A DNA stretch of 64,000 nt from a bacterium C-53. GTDB taxonomy: Bacteria > Bacillota > Clostridia > Lachnospirales > Lachnospiraceae. The position numbers and the translations under genes were made by a program. The DNA is taken from contig RAZD01000001.1 in assembly GCA_003612525.1 (NCBI GenBank), positions 305,479 to 369,478 of the forward strand. Reading direction: 5' to 3'. Positions 45,866-54,852 of this stretch are shown piece by piece (positions within the stretch are counted from its first letter, which is position 1; each line of letters opens with the position of its first letter). The notes under the pieces are model-generated. The model did not search any database, was not told the DNA's origin, and saw nothing but the letters and a program-made list of their open reading frames with translations.

Positions 45866-47266
45866 TCAAATGCTGACCAAAATTCCAAAAATTAAATCCT
45901 GATACTCCGCATCTCTGGTTAAATTATAAGAGTCCGCAAAAATAGCTTCCATTCCCATACTAAATATTTCAAAACCGCTGTCTTCCGTATTTCCATAGTC
46001 TTTCCCCATATATGCTTCCACAAAGTTATCCGTTCGGGTCACCTCTCTTTTAGGATAATTCCCCCCAAGCCACTTCAGTTTTTCACCTTCTGTCCTTCTA
46101 TTATAAAACTGATATTCTATCTTTCTGATCTCAGGATACATACTTTCAAAGAGATGCCCCATCTCATGAAATGCACACCTCTGCATCATACGCCCTGAAG
46201 AACTCAACGCAATTGTCGGCTTCCCATCTTTTATATTAAAGTAGCCGCGTCTTACATGCTTTGTAATAATTGGAATTTCATTGCTCTGAATCACCCAATC
46301 TGTCGGCAGATATTCGCGAATGCTGTTGATGGATTCTATGACCTCGGAAGAAGAATGCCAAAAACCACTTTCATACAATTGCCCCTTGTCATTTTTCTCC
46401 GGTCCAAGTTCCCTGTAACTTTGTAAAAGCTGTTTCAGCATCCCTAATTTGGAATATTGATCTCTGTATTTTTGCTCTCTCTGTTTCAATACTCGTATTT
46501 CATCATCACCCACATCCTCTATCCTCTTCGCCAACTCCCTCTTTTTGCTGTATATATCATCATATTCTCGATTCCTTTCACTAACCATCTGATCATACTT
46601 TTCCCGCACTTTTGAGCCAATCATACGAAGTTCGCATTCTCCAATCCGCCCTTTTTGTATTTCTTTGCGTATATTCGCCCTATCTGTATCTGATAATCTC
46701 TCTTTGTCCAGCAGTTTCCGTATATCCACCAAAGTGCTGTCCTCTAAATCTGAATTTTGTGATTTAGCAAAACGCTCGACTGTCATAGTATTTTTCAATT
46801 CTCCATACTCTACACTTAACTGTCTTACCGCAGCCAAATCTTCCAAGTCCAAAGAATCACATTCATCTGACAAACTTTTAAGAATCTCTTCTATTCTTCT
46901 ACATCTTTCTTTCGCATCGTCAATATATTTTTTGTACTCATTTCCATAGCCCTCGGGAATTCTTTTCGCAGATTCAATATTTCTCCGCAAGCAAAACATA
47001 TAATCCTTAACTTCCAAAATATACTGATCAATCTGAATTTTATTATTCCGTATTTCTTCCTGATTCTCATACGCATAATGCTCTACCTGCTCATCAAGTT
47101 TAAAAGCAGTTTCCATGTCCGAATCATCCTGAATCAATAACCACTCCCTGATAAAATTACTGATTTCTTGGTCCTGAGTAATTCGTTCCCTGCGTATCAT
47201 CAGTTCGCTGCGCGTTTCTTTTAACTTATACGTGTCCTGCTCATATCTTTCCAGATTATGTTTCAT
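45866..47266 (-). CDS. Coiled-coil protein with C-terminal HExxH metallopeptidase domain
   Basis: 466 residues. Residues 1-280 are charged helical coiled coil (for example LKETRSELMIRRERITQDQE). The C-terminal domain contains RCAFHEMGHLFESMYPEI near residues 362-380, a zincin HExxH motif, and EIFSMGMEAIFAD about 70 residues later, which could supply the third zinc ligand. A conserved SSSEVIESINSIREYLP stretch precedes it. No signal peptide, so the predicted protease acts in the cytoplasm. Its start overlaps the HerA-like gene by 11 bases. Proteolytic activation of a toxin or cleavage of a partner are possible roles; none is established. Confidence 0.78.
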   Translation of the reverse strand: MKHNLERYEQDTYKLKETRSELMIRRERITQDQEISNFIREWLLIQDDSDMETAFKLDEQVEHYAYENQEEIRNNKIQIDQYILEVKDYMFCLRRNIESAKRIPEGYGNEYKKYIDDAKERCRRIEEILKSLSDECDSLDLEDLAAVRQLSVEYGELKNTMTVERFAKSQNSDLEDSTLVDIRKLLDKERLSDTDRANIRKEIQKGRIGECELRMIGSKVREKYDQMVSERNREYDDIYSKKRELAKRIEDVGDDEIRVLKQREQKYRDQYSKLGMLKQLLQSYRELGPEKNDKGQLYESGFWHSSSEVIESINSIREYLPTDWVIQSNEIPIITKHVRRGYFNIKDGKPTIALSSSGRMMQRCAFHEMGHLFESMYPEIRKIEYQFYNRRTEGEKLKWLGGNYPKREVTRTDNFVEAYMGKDYGNTEDSGFEIFSMGMEAIFADSYNLTRDAEYQDLIFGILVSI

Positions 47267-49970
47267 TTGATTTACTCTTCCACAAAATATGCGCCGTTGT
47301 ATTACGATACCTTCGACGTTTGTCCTCCGAATATATGATTTTTGTCTTCCTAAATTCTTCCGCCAATACCTTTATCTGATTATTTATAATGACAATCCAT
47401 TTCTCATAATGCGCACGATACAGAATATTCTGACTCAATAATGATGCCACCTTCAAACGAAGCTCTGACAATTGGTCTACAATGTTTTCAAACTGTTTAT
47501 ATAATTCATTTTTCATAGACAAGATAGAATAAATATTGCTTCTAAGTCCTTCATCCACATCCGACAATGTAAAATTTATTTCATTATATTGTTCTAACTT
47601 TATTTGCATGGATAAACATTCTCTATAGAGTAAATGATTGCTCTTTATTAAATCATTCACCTCATCTGCGAACCCCCTAAATTTCCTTTCCAACTTTTCA
47701 TTATTAATTTCCCAGCTTCTTTGACAGATAAAATGATAGTGGGAATTTTTCCGAATAATATGATACAATTCTTCATTATTCGGAGAGTCATACGATAACT
47801 TTCCGTCTGCCCATTGACAGATTCTTAACTTAAAAGGTCTCAGCAAATCTTCGTAAATTGTTAAAGCATATCCCTGCTCATACAATGCTAATTCTTCCAA
47901 TTGTCCTTCATCAGCGGACATTGTCCCTCCCAATAGACTGCGATCTTCCATTGATGTAATCCTATGCGCAATCTTTAAGCCCGTATTCTTTAATATTTCC
48001 GGAGCCATAGCCGTAGGCAGCTGGTCGGCAATGACAATCCCCTCTCGTAAAGCACGGACCTCAGCCAACATCTTTACAATAAATGCTGTCGCTGCAGTCT
48101 TGGAATTTGCCTTTTCCCCTTTTACTTCACCCGCTTCAGGCCCTATCAGATTATGTGCCTCTTCAAAAAAAATGATATGTCGGACCTCTTTTTCCCGCTC
48201 TCCCAGAGGATTTGCTTTTAAACATTCACGTATAATTGTTGCCAACATTAGATTCAGAAAATTAGCTGGCCCACTTCCCATATTTTCAAGTTCAATCAAT
48301 GCAGGATACTGCAGCCATTCTTCCGGCCTCAATGAAGATTTTGGCACATCGAATACATCCCCCATCTCACGTCGTAACAGGCTACCTATTCTTACCTGAA
48401 GAGCAGATTTTAAATTGCCGCTCACCTCATCGCTGTACTCCGTATTTTCCACTTCTTTCTCCAAACGATTATACAGTTCGCTCATTGTCGGAAATTCAAG
48501 TATGCTGCCATCATTGACAGTCTCCGGAAACCATCCCTTTTCCCTGTATACCGCTTCTATCGAATAATCCAAAAGAAACGGCATGGGCGGCTCTAATGGA
48601 AACGCGCCTTCAAATACATCAACTAATCTCCTGATATGCTCCGCCAATGGCATACCTTGCGGAAACTCAAATGGATTTATATGAAGCGGAAATTTTGTAC
48701 CCGCTCCAGGTGAAAATATCAGCAGACTCTCCATTCCCGGCATAGTAGTCAGAACTCGATATTCCTGCTTTGCGGGTTCCAGAACAAGAAACGGTATCCT
48801 ATACTTTATCCATAAAGTCGATGTGAGATGAAGCATACTGTTTGTCTTGCCAGACCCCGGAACCCCTGCAATAAACGCATGCTTTCCAAACAAATGAATC
48901 GGAAACTTGATTTCATAACCCCTTTGATCTGTGCCAAGCACGATATCTTTACGGTTACTTTGAAACAGAGGCGCTGTTTCTTTTGGAACTTCGATCGATT
49001 CTCCATCATACAGTGCCGGCAAAGCGAAGAAGGGAGCCAGTTCTTTTAATGTAAACAGACAAGGAAGTTCTCTTAATTTTATAAATGTTTTATTATCTGA
49101 GATAATTGCCTGTTCTATCCCAATAAATGAGTTATATTCATACGCTCCATACCTCGAATATAATTTGTAAGTCCCTTCCTCCAATGCTTCCGCACACACC
49201 GAATCTAATATGACCCTCGCACACTGTTCATCTTCTGCAAATGTATGTACATTAACAATAAAATGTGGATTTGTCTGTACTTCTTCTATGTAATCCTCAT
49301 ACCTTCGTAATATGTTTTCAGCATTGCTGTCTCTTTGTACAAACATTTGTCCTGCTGTCTTACCCATCTTAAATTCCGTTCTTTTTTTAAGATTGGAAAG
49401 AATTGTATCAAGCCTGTCCTTCACTTGCTCTGAATAGTCCACAGGATAAATATCTACTCTGTACATACAATTTTGATTTAAGCTGCACATCAGCTTAAAC
49501 ATATTGTACAATCGTGCATCTTCTTTCATTTTCCATTTACTTATGAAATGAAACTCTTCTTCCGCCACACCCGGCATATTTCCCAACGAAGATTTAATGA
49601 AATATTCTCTCTTTGTTATTGTAGACACAACAGAAAACCGGTTGTGCGTGAGAGTACAACTTTCTTCTTTTCTGAAGCAAAAATATTCACTTAGTGGAGA
49701 CGCTTTTAATATATGGTCCATATAATTCAACGATGTATCTTGCGCGCAGAACATAAGCATAATTTTTAATCGATGGCCTGGAGTCATTGACTGGTCATAC
49801 TGATAGAACAGATGCATACTGATTTCTGCTAAAATACCCATACAATTGATCTGTCTCAAAAACTCGAGATGTCTTTTTAAAACACCTTCTACCCCATTTT
49901 CCTCTAATAAACCATACCGGTTTAAAGATAAATCAGGAATTTTTTCTAAAGAATAATAGACCTCTTTCAC
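47256..49970 (-). CDS. HerA/VirB4-like ATPase (DUF87)
   Basis: 904 residues. The N-terminal 330 residues have no recognisable domain. The ATPase core has Walker A AFIAGVPGSGKTNSMLHL near residue 373, LVLEPAKQEYR, HINPFEFPQG, Walker B HIIFFEEAHNLIGPEAGEV near 602 and the sensor-like IVIADQLPTAMAPEILKNTG with TGLKIAHRI, the HerA-FtsK superfamily pattern. A C-terminal helical region of about 170 residues follows. HerA relatives are hexameric pumps for DNA or proteins. It overlaps the metallopeptidase gene, suggesting co-translation. Confidence 0.85.
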   Translation of the reverse strand: MKEVYYSLEKIPDLSLNRYGLLEENGVEGVLKRHLEFLRQINCMGILAEISMHLFYQYDQSMTPGHRLKIMLMFCAQDTSLNYMDHILKASPLSEYFCFRKEESCTLTHNRFSVVSTITKREYFIKSSLGNMPGVAEEEFHFISKWKMKEDARLYNMFKLMCSLNQNCMYRVDIYPVDYSEQVKDRLDTILSNLKKRTEFKMGKTAGQMFVQRDSNAENILRRYEDYIEEVQTNPHFIVNVHTFAEDEQCARVILDSVCAEALEEGTYKLYSRYGAYEYNSFIGIEQAIISDNKTFIKLRELPCLFTLKELAPFFALPALYDGESIEVPKETAPLFQSNRKDIVLGTDQRGYEIKFPIHLFGKHAFIAGVPGSGKTNSMLHLTSTLWIKYRIPFLVLEPAKQEYRVLTTMPGMESLLIFSPGAGTKFPLHINPFEFPQGMPLAEHIRRLVDVFEGAFPLEPPMPFLLDYSIEAVYREKGWFPETVNDGSILEFPTMSELYNRLEKEVENTEYSDEVSGNLKSALQVRIGSLLRREMGDVFDVPKSSLRPEEWLQYPALIELENMGSGPANFLNLMLATIIRECLKANPLGEREKEVRHIIFFEEAHNLIGPEAGEVKGEKANSKTAATAFIVKMLAEVRALREGIVIADQLPTAMAPEILKNTGLKIAHRITSMEDRSLLGGTMSADEGQLEELALYEQGYALTIYEDLLRPFKLRICQWADGKLSYDSPNNEELYHIIRKNSHYHFICQRSWEINNEKLERKFRGFADEVNDLIKSNHLLYRECLSMQIKLEQYNEINFTLSDVDEGLRSNIYSILSMKNELYKQFENIVDQLSELRLKVASLLSQNILYRAHYEKWIVIINNQIKVLAEEFRKTKIIYSEDKRRRYRNTTAHILWKSKSNET

Positions 49971-50006
49971 AGTATACTCCTTGCGTGTTTTAACGAACGT
50001 TAATTT

Positions 50007-50492
50007 TTAGAACAAACTGTCAATTATGCCCTTATGTGTATGCTCCTGCTTAATCAATGCTTCCATTTTCACCGTATTTTTGTCTTCCATATTCTGATAC
50101 TCTAATGCGCTTTTTTCAAACTCAAACAATGCACGTTCTGCCGCTGACGTTCCAATATCAGAAATTTGCCTCATTTTATCTGCAGATTCTTTTGCATATT
50201 CCACCTTTTTTCTTTCTTCAGCAATCTCCTTTTTGACGTTATTTATCTTTTCATCCACTGTATCCATCCTATACTCAATTTCCCGGTGTGCCTTCTCTCC
50301 TTCACGTTTATACATATCAGTAGTTGTCTCAATTATTTTTAAATCCGTATCATCGGCTACTTCCAGTTTCCCTATAATTTGACTGATTTGTGTTAATTCA
50401 TCTACCTGTGTCCTACTTTCACTTATAATACTGTCACCTTCTTTAAATTGCTCCAACGCTTGTTGCTTTTTGGTTTCTTTAAATTTTGCCAT
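50007..50492 (-). CDS. Small coiled-coil protein (161 residues)
   Basis: Start ATG 50492, chosen by context: only 4 bases after the previous stop and with a GAGGGTAGGAG purine run upstream. Almost entirely helical and charged: MAKFKETKKQQALEQFKEGD, EIAEERKKVEYAKESADKMR, FEFEKSALEYQNMEDKN. It ends HKGIIDSLF. No membrane segment. I do not recognise a family; resemblance to TelA/KlaA-like or PspA-like coiled coils is only general. A structural or substrate role with the neighbouring ATPases is inference. Confidence 0.65.
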   Translation of the reverse strand: MAKFKETKKQQALEQFKEGDSIISESRTQVDELTQISQIIGKLEVADDTDLKIIETTTDMYKREGEKAHREIEYRMDTVDEKINNVKKEIAEERKKVEYAKESADKMRQISDIGTSAAERALFEFEKSALEYQNMEDKNTVKMEALIKQEHTHKGIIDSLF

Positions 50493-50496
50493 ACTC

Positions 50497-51012
50497 CTAC
50501 CCTCTTTTGTACTTTCTATATGTCTTGACCTTTTGACCATGGTCATGATCTGTATCCTCTTCAGTATCTTCCATAAAATAACTTTTTATTTCTTCTGAAA
50601 ATCGCCTGAGTTCATTTAACGTATACCGAAAATCCCATATACTTTTTTCTTCCATCACACGCAAATGGTCTGGCGATACATTTCTGAATGACAATAAACC
50701 TAATAATTCATTATTATTTTCTTTTTTATGTATGTCTTCTTTGATTTGATTCATGTCAGATTCTAATTTTCTATATATTGCATGCAACCCTATTAGGCAT
50801 TCATTTCTTTCATAATTCCAATCTAATAACTTCTGTTTTAATAACTCCAGATCGTGAATTGAAGTGTTTTCTGAGGATACTGCTTGATTTAATTCCTGCC
50901 TCACCTTCTCCTCTTCCTCTATGCACCTCTCCATATATCTTTGTATTTTAACTGCATCTGTCTTGTTTTTAGTCAGATTTTCCTTTATTCTTTCTAAATC
51001 AGTCACTTGCAT
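50497..51012 (-). CDS. Small coiled-coil protein (171 residues)
   Basis: Starts MQVTDLERIKENLTKNKTDA, with GGGAGG upstream. Helical and charged, with LLGLLSFRNVSPDHLRVMEE and WDFRYTLNELRRFSEEIKSY towards the end, then an acidic/basic tail. No WxG motif and no signal, so a type VII ESX substrate is not indicated. It lies 50 bases after the kinase gene. Function unknown; it pairs in size and charge with the next gene. Confidence 0.65.
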   Translation of the reverse strand: MQVTDLERIKENLTKNKTDAVKIQRYMERCIEEEEKVRQELNQAVSSENTSIHDLELLKQKLLDWNYERNECLIGLHAIYRKLESDMNQIKEDIHKKENNNELLGLLSFRNVSPDHLRVMEEKSIWDFRYTLNELRRFSEEIKSYFMEDTEEDTDHDHGQKVKTYRKYKRG

Positions 51013-51062
51013 CGCTCCTCCCTATGGCCAGTTTTGATAATATACCACAAAACATTTTATAG

Positions 51063-54000
51063 CTATCCATTAAACAGTGCGCTGGCAAAACATATAAGCA
51101 ATAATATTACCAATAGAAAACCGGCAATGATCAGAAAGGCCTGTATGATACCATTTATTACTACTAAAATATAGATAAGTGCCACTACCGCTGCCAGACA
51201 TGAAATTCCTGCTATGGCAAATACGATCAGCTGCATAAATCTTGTATAAATAATCTCGTTTTTTTTAAATGCCAAATAAAATCCAGCTCCTATCCCCAAC
51301 ATTATTCCTATAATCAAAAGCGATTTGACATCATCTGTATATTGATAAAATTCGGGGGTGCCCACAACTTCAGGAATTAAATATAAATCAGCATAGCCAT
51401 ATATAAGAACTCCCCAAGTAATACCGGAAATAATGAATGTTAACGTTCTCCACATTTTTAAAGTGCTTTCTTCCAATAACCTTTTGTTCCCATCCAATTC
51501 CCATATAACAGCATACAGTTCCGTTAATTTATTCTGTCCAATTTCCAAATCTTGCTTAAAGTTTGAATAATAAGACTTCAGATCTGCACATAAATTTTTA
51601 TATGTGTTCTCCATTTGATTTAATGTATTTTGAAGTGAATCAATTTTTGTTATTTTCTCATTTACAGAATTTCTGTTATTCATATTTATAAATTCAAAGA
51701 TCCCATAAACCAGGGGAAAAGCACTTGCTAATATCCCACACCATAAATAAACAGGTTGCTTTAATAACACTCCCGAAAACAAAGAAACTGCAATACTAAC
51801 TGCACAAACAAAAATCCATAATTTATTGTGCCTAAAATACCGATGTTGTTTTGTACTTGTTCCCCTCCTTATATCTGACAATATAGATGATGCCATTTCA
51901 TGTCTGTACATGTTTTCTTCTTCCACCTCTGCGCTCGAGAGGCCCTCTGTTTTTCTTATTCCATCCCTATTCGCTAATTCTGCAACATATCCTGCTGGAA
52001 GAAGCTGTCCTTTTTTTTGAAATATAAAAGCTGCCGATGCCGTTCTCGGAATAATATCATACTTTTTTTCATCTGCTATCCCATAAAGAATATTATACGG
52101 AGCATTAAATGTGCTTTTTGCAAAATTGCCATAAACACCAGACAACTTCATGAACACTGCATACAATTCTTCAACGGACAATATCTTATCCACAAGCTCA
52201 GAGTCTATTGCCAAACGATATTCCCGACCTAAATCAGTGATGTATGCATATTTATCCAAATTATTTTTCAACCATAAAATATGAGCATACTCCTCTCTTC
52301 TAAAAACTAGCTCTCTGACTTCATCCGTATCCTCCGCTATCTGGTCAAGCAGTATCAGCATACGCCGCACACAGTCCTCAGCGCTGATAGCTTCTATTCC
52401 TTTTGACGCCTTTTGAAACAACTCCTCATATCCATGAAACCACATCCAGGCAGCACAACTGTCGTTGTAAAAAAAGTCATTACGAATACTGTCCCCCATA
52501 TTGTTTTCATACTGTCCTATCCATTCCACAATCTGGCTGGTGCAATAAATTTTTTGGTTATTCAACAAAAAATATCGTTCAACATTTACAGGCAGAAACT
52601 GCACCAAAAACATAGCATATGCCTTTCGCATGTTAACACCGGCAGTCACTTCCATTGATTGAATATTTGATTTTATATTTTCACTGATTTGATCTATCCG
52701 ATTACTGTTTTGAAGAAACCACGAGATACCACCTTGTTTCATTAGTTCTGCAAATGACGGATCATATTTCTTCCTCTCTAATTCAAGCGCTAAAGCATTA
52801 AAATCCTCATGCTTCTTCCCTTTCCAATATATAAAGGGAAGATCTGGGGAAATCATATAAATAAGTTTGAAAAAGCTGGCATCTGTCTGCTCCTCAGTTA
52901 CCCATTGTGAACTCTCTATAACATCATATACTTTTGATGCCAGATCAGGCCTTTCCGTTTCTAACCACCCCGCAAAGATAGACCCCTTTTTACGGCTGTT
53001 ATTCCAATCTTTCGCCAATGCCTCCGCCATCGCTATCGGTGTATAAAACTGTGAGTCATTCCATGTAAAAGGAAACTTAAACTCTCCCACACTTCCCTTT
53101 GTTCGAATTGGCGGAAAATATCTCTTTCCTTCACACCATTCCTTTACTTCCTTATATCCCCAGCGTTCTTTTACTCCATGAATCGTCAGTCCACAGATTA
53201 ATCCTTCAATGGAATCCCTCAACGTTAATGATGGACCATCTGCATTTACAAACTTCTCCGGGTTTAGATATGGAATTTCATTATACATCGTGCACTGACG
53301 TATCGTTTCCTCATCCATTCCCTCATAAACATCTTTACCACTATGTATTAAACTAAGCAATGCAATGCCAAATGCATAATAGTCGGATTTCACATGCGGT
53401 GTCAGAGAAATAATTTCCGGTGCCGCATACCCATTTGTTCTATGAGCCGTTTGAGTAATTCCGCCTCCTGTCGCGGACTCCACAATCGACATTATGCTAA
53501 AATCAGTCAGCATAATATGCTTCTTATCATTACTCAATAATATATTTTGAGGCTTTATGTCCCTGTGACTCACCTCTTGAGAATGTACAATAGCCAAAGC
53601 CTCATTCAGGTCAGGGACGATCACATTCTTAATAAACTCCGGCGTTATTTCTGAAGAGATTTCCAATAAATTTCCATTTTTCATATACGGATAAATATCA
53701 AATGTTAAATTTTTATAGACTCCATAATCTTCTAATGGCACAATATATGGACTTTTCTGTTTATATAAAAGATTGATAAAACGCTGTCTTTTCTTGTCAT
53801 TTATCACCAGTACTCTGTCATAAATCTTGGCGACATATTTTTTCTCTCCATCACTACACAAAAATAATACTGCTTCCCCGCCTTGCGTTAAAAACTCCTG
53901 AATACGATATTTTGCATCGTTTCCGATTAAGTCAACTCCTAGCAGCCAATCAAAGGCCCTTTCTTCCGTCCTGCCTCCTAAAACTTCGGTAGCGTTCATG

Positions 54001-54080
54001 ACTGCTGTGAACCCCTTGCTGTTTTCACCCATAATACTTGTATTTACAATATTCTCTTCCGTTCTTTTATCCATATTCAC
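51063..54080 (-). CDS. Membrane-anchored Ser/Thr protein kinase, 1005 residues
   Basis: Kinase domain at about residues 50-330: YVAKIYD (Lys85), catalytic loop SHRDIKPQNI (Asp174), LTDFSIMS in place of DFG (Asp193-Phe194-Ser195) and GYAAPEI as the P+1 region. An extra middle region (340-760) has no recognised domain. Two hydrophobic helices near 770-815, a coiled-coil stretch and four further helices at 895-1003 anchor it in the membrane. An N-terminal NATEVLGGRTEE segment before the kinase could be a phosphothreonine site for the FHA protein (inference). The ATG overlaps the phosphatase stop by 4 bases. It is the presumed sensor or driver of the island's phospho-switch. Confidence 0.88.
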   Translation of the reverse strand: MNMDKRTEENIVNTSIMGENSKGFTAVMNATEVLGGRTEERAFDWLLGVDLIGNDAKYRIQEFLTQGGEAVLFLCSDGEKKYVAKIYDRVLVINDKKRQRFINLLYKQKSPYIVPLEDYGVYKNLTFDIYPYMKNGNLLEISSEITPEFIKNVIVPDLNEALAIVHSQEVSHRDIKPQNILLSNDKKHIMLTDFSIMSIVESATGGGITQTAHRTNGYAAPEIISLTPHVKSDYYAFGIALLSLIHSGKDVYEGMDEETIRQCTMYNEIPYLNPEKFVNADGPSLTLRDSIEGLICGLTIHGVKERWGYKEVKEWCEGKRYFPPIRTKGSVGEFKFPFTWNDSQFYTPIAMAEALAKDWNNSRKKGSIFAGWLETERPDLASKVYDVIESSQWVTEEQTDASFFKLIYMISPDLPFIYWKGKKHEDFNALALELERKKYDPSFAELMKQGGISWFLQNSNRIDQISENIKSNIQSMEVTAGVNMRKAYAMFLVQFLPVNVERYFLLNNQKIYCTSQIVEWIGQYENNMGDSIRNDFFYNDSCAAWMWFHGYEELFQKASKGIEAISAEDCVRRMLILLDQIAEDTDEVRELVFRREEYAHILWLKNNLDKYAYITDLGREYRLAIDSELVDKILSVEELYAVFMKLSGVYGNFAKSTFNAPYNILYGIADEKKYDIIPRTASAAFIFQKKGQLLPAGYVAELANRDGIRKTEGLSSAEVEEENMYRHEMASSILSDIRRGTSTKQHRYFRHNKLWIFVCAVSIAVSLFSGVLLKQPVYLWCGILASAFPLVYGIFEFINMNNRNSVNEKITKIDSLQNTLNQMENTYKNLCADLKSYYSNFKQDLEIGQNKLTELYAVIWELDGNKRLLEESTLKMWRTLTFIISGITWGVLIYGYADLYLIPEVVGTPEFYQYTDDVKSLLIIGIMLGIGAGFYLAFKKNEIIYTRFMQLIVFAIAGISCLAAVVALIYILVVINGIIQAFLIIAGFLLVILLLICFASALFNG

Positions 54081-54838
54081 AACACCTCTAATAACACAAT
54101 GCTGATATTGTCATGATTCAATTTTAGTTTTGCAATATCCGTTATTTCTCTGGCTTTATTGATTAGAATCTCTTTTTTATTTAATATACTTTCTATTTCG
54201 CTTTCCGAAACATAATCATGAATGCCATCTGAATATAAACAAAATACATCCCCTGCTTGCATAGTAATATCATGTTTTATAATATCTGCGTGAAATATTT
54301 TTCCATTACTGCCTATATACTTTGTAATAACATTTCTCTCTGAAACATCCTTCAAATTATCTCTACTAACCATCCCAGTATCGACCATCTCCTGTATACC
54401 GGAGTGATCATGCGTCAATTGTCTTAACATTCCGTTGCGATAACGACAGACCCGGCTGTTCCCCAGGTTAAACGTTACAACAAGATTTTGACGCATGAAT
54501 AGCCCCGTCAAAGTTGTGGCCATTCCCTCACACTCACTTCTGCTTAAAGCAATCTCTAATAAACGCATAAAACATTTTCTTATTACCTCATCCAGGCCTT
54601 TTTTATAATCGGCATCTATCAAAGAATAATGTCGTACCATTTCTTTGAGCGTTTCATCGGCTGCTACTTCACCTGCATTTTCCCCGCCAACTCCATCTGC
54701 AACAGCCAACAAAATATTTGAAACGCTTAATTCATCCATAAGCTGCACTTCATCATATACCCGATTATTTATTAAAATTCGGTCTTCATTATTGGATTTA
54801 TACAGTCCCTTATCAACAATTGCTGCAACCTTAAACAA
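54077..54838 (-). CDS. PP2C-type Ser/Thr phosphatase
   Basis: 253 residues from a TTG at 54838, chosen because AAGGGGAG lies 8 bases upstream, it clears the AAA+ gene by 14 bases and gives the standard opening MFKVAAIVDKGLYKSNNEDR. Metal-binding residues are present: Asp19 of NNEDR, Asp48 of ADGVGGENAGE, and LYSDGIHDYVSESEI; TTLTGLF and FNLGNSRVCRYR are also typical. It removes phosphates placed by the adjacent kinase, by analogy with PrpC/Stp enzymes. It is coupled to the kinase gene through a 4-base overlap. Confidence 0.92.
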   Translation of the reverse strand: MFKVAAIVDKGLYKSNNEDRILINNRVYDEVQLMDELSVSNILLAVADGVGGENAGEVAADETLKEMVRHYSLIDADYKKGLDEVIRKCFMRLLEIALSRSECEGMATTLTGLFMRQNLVVTFNLGNSRVCRYRNGMLRQLTHDHSGIQEMVDTGMVSRDNLKDVSERNVITKYIGSNGKIFHADIIKHDITMQAGDVFCLYSDGIHDYVSESEIESILNKKEILINKAREITDIAKLKLNHDNISIVLLEVL

Positions 54839-54852
54839 AAATAACACTCCCC

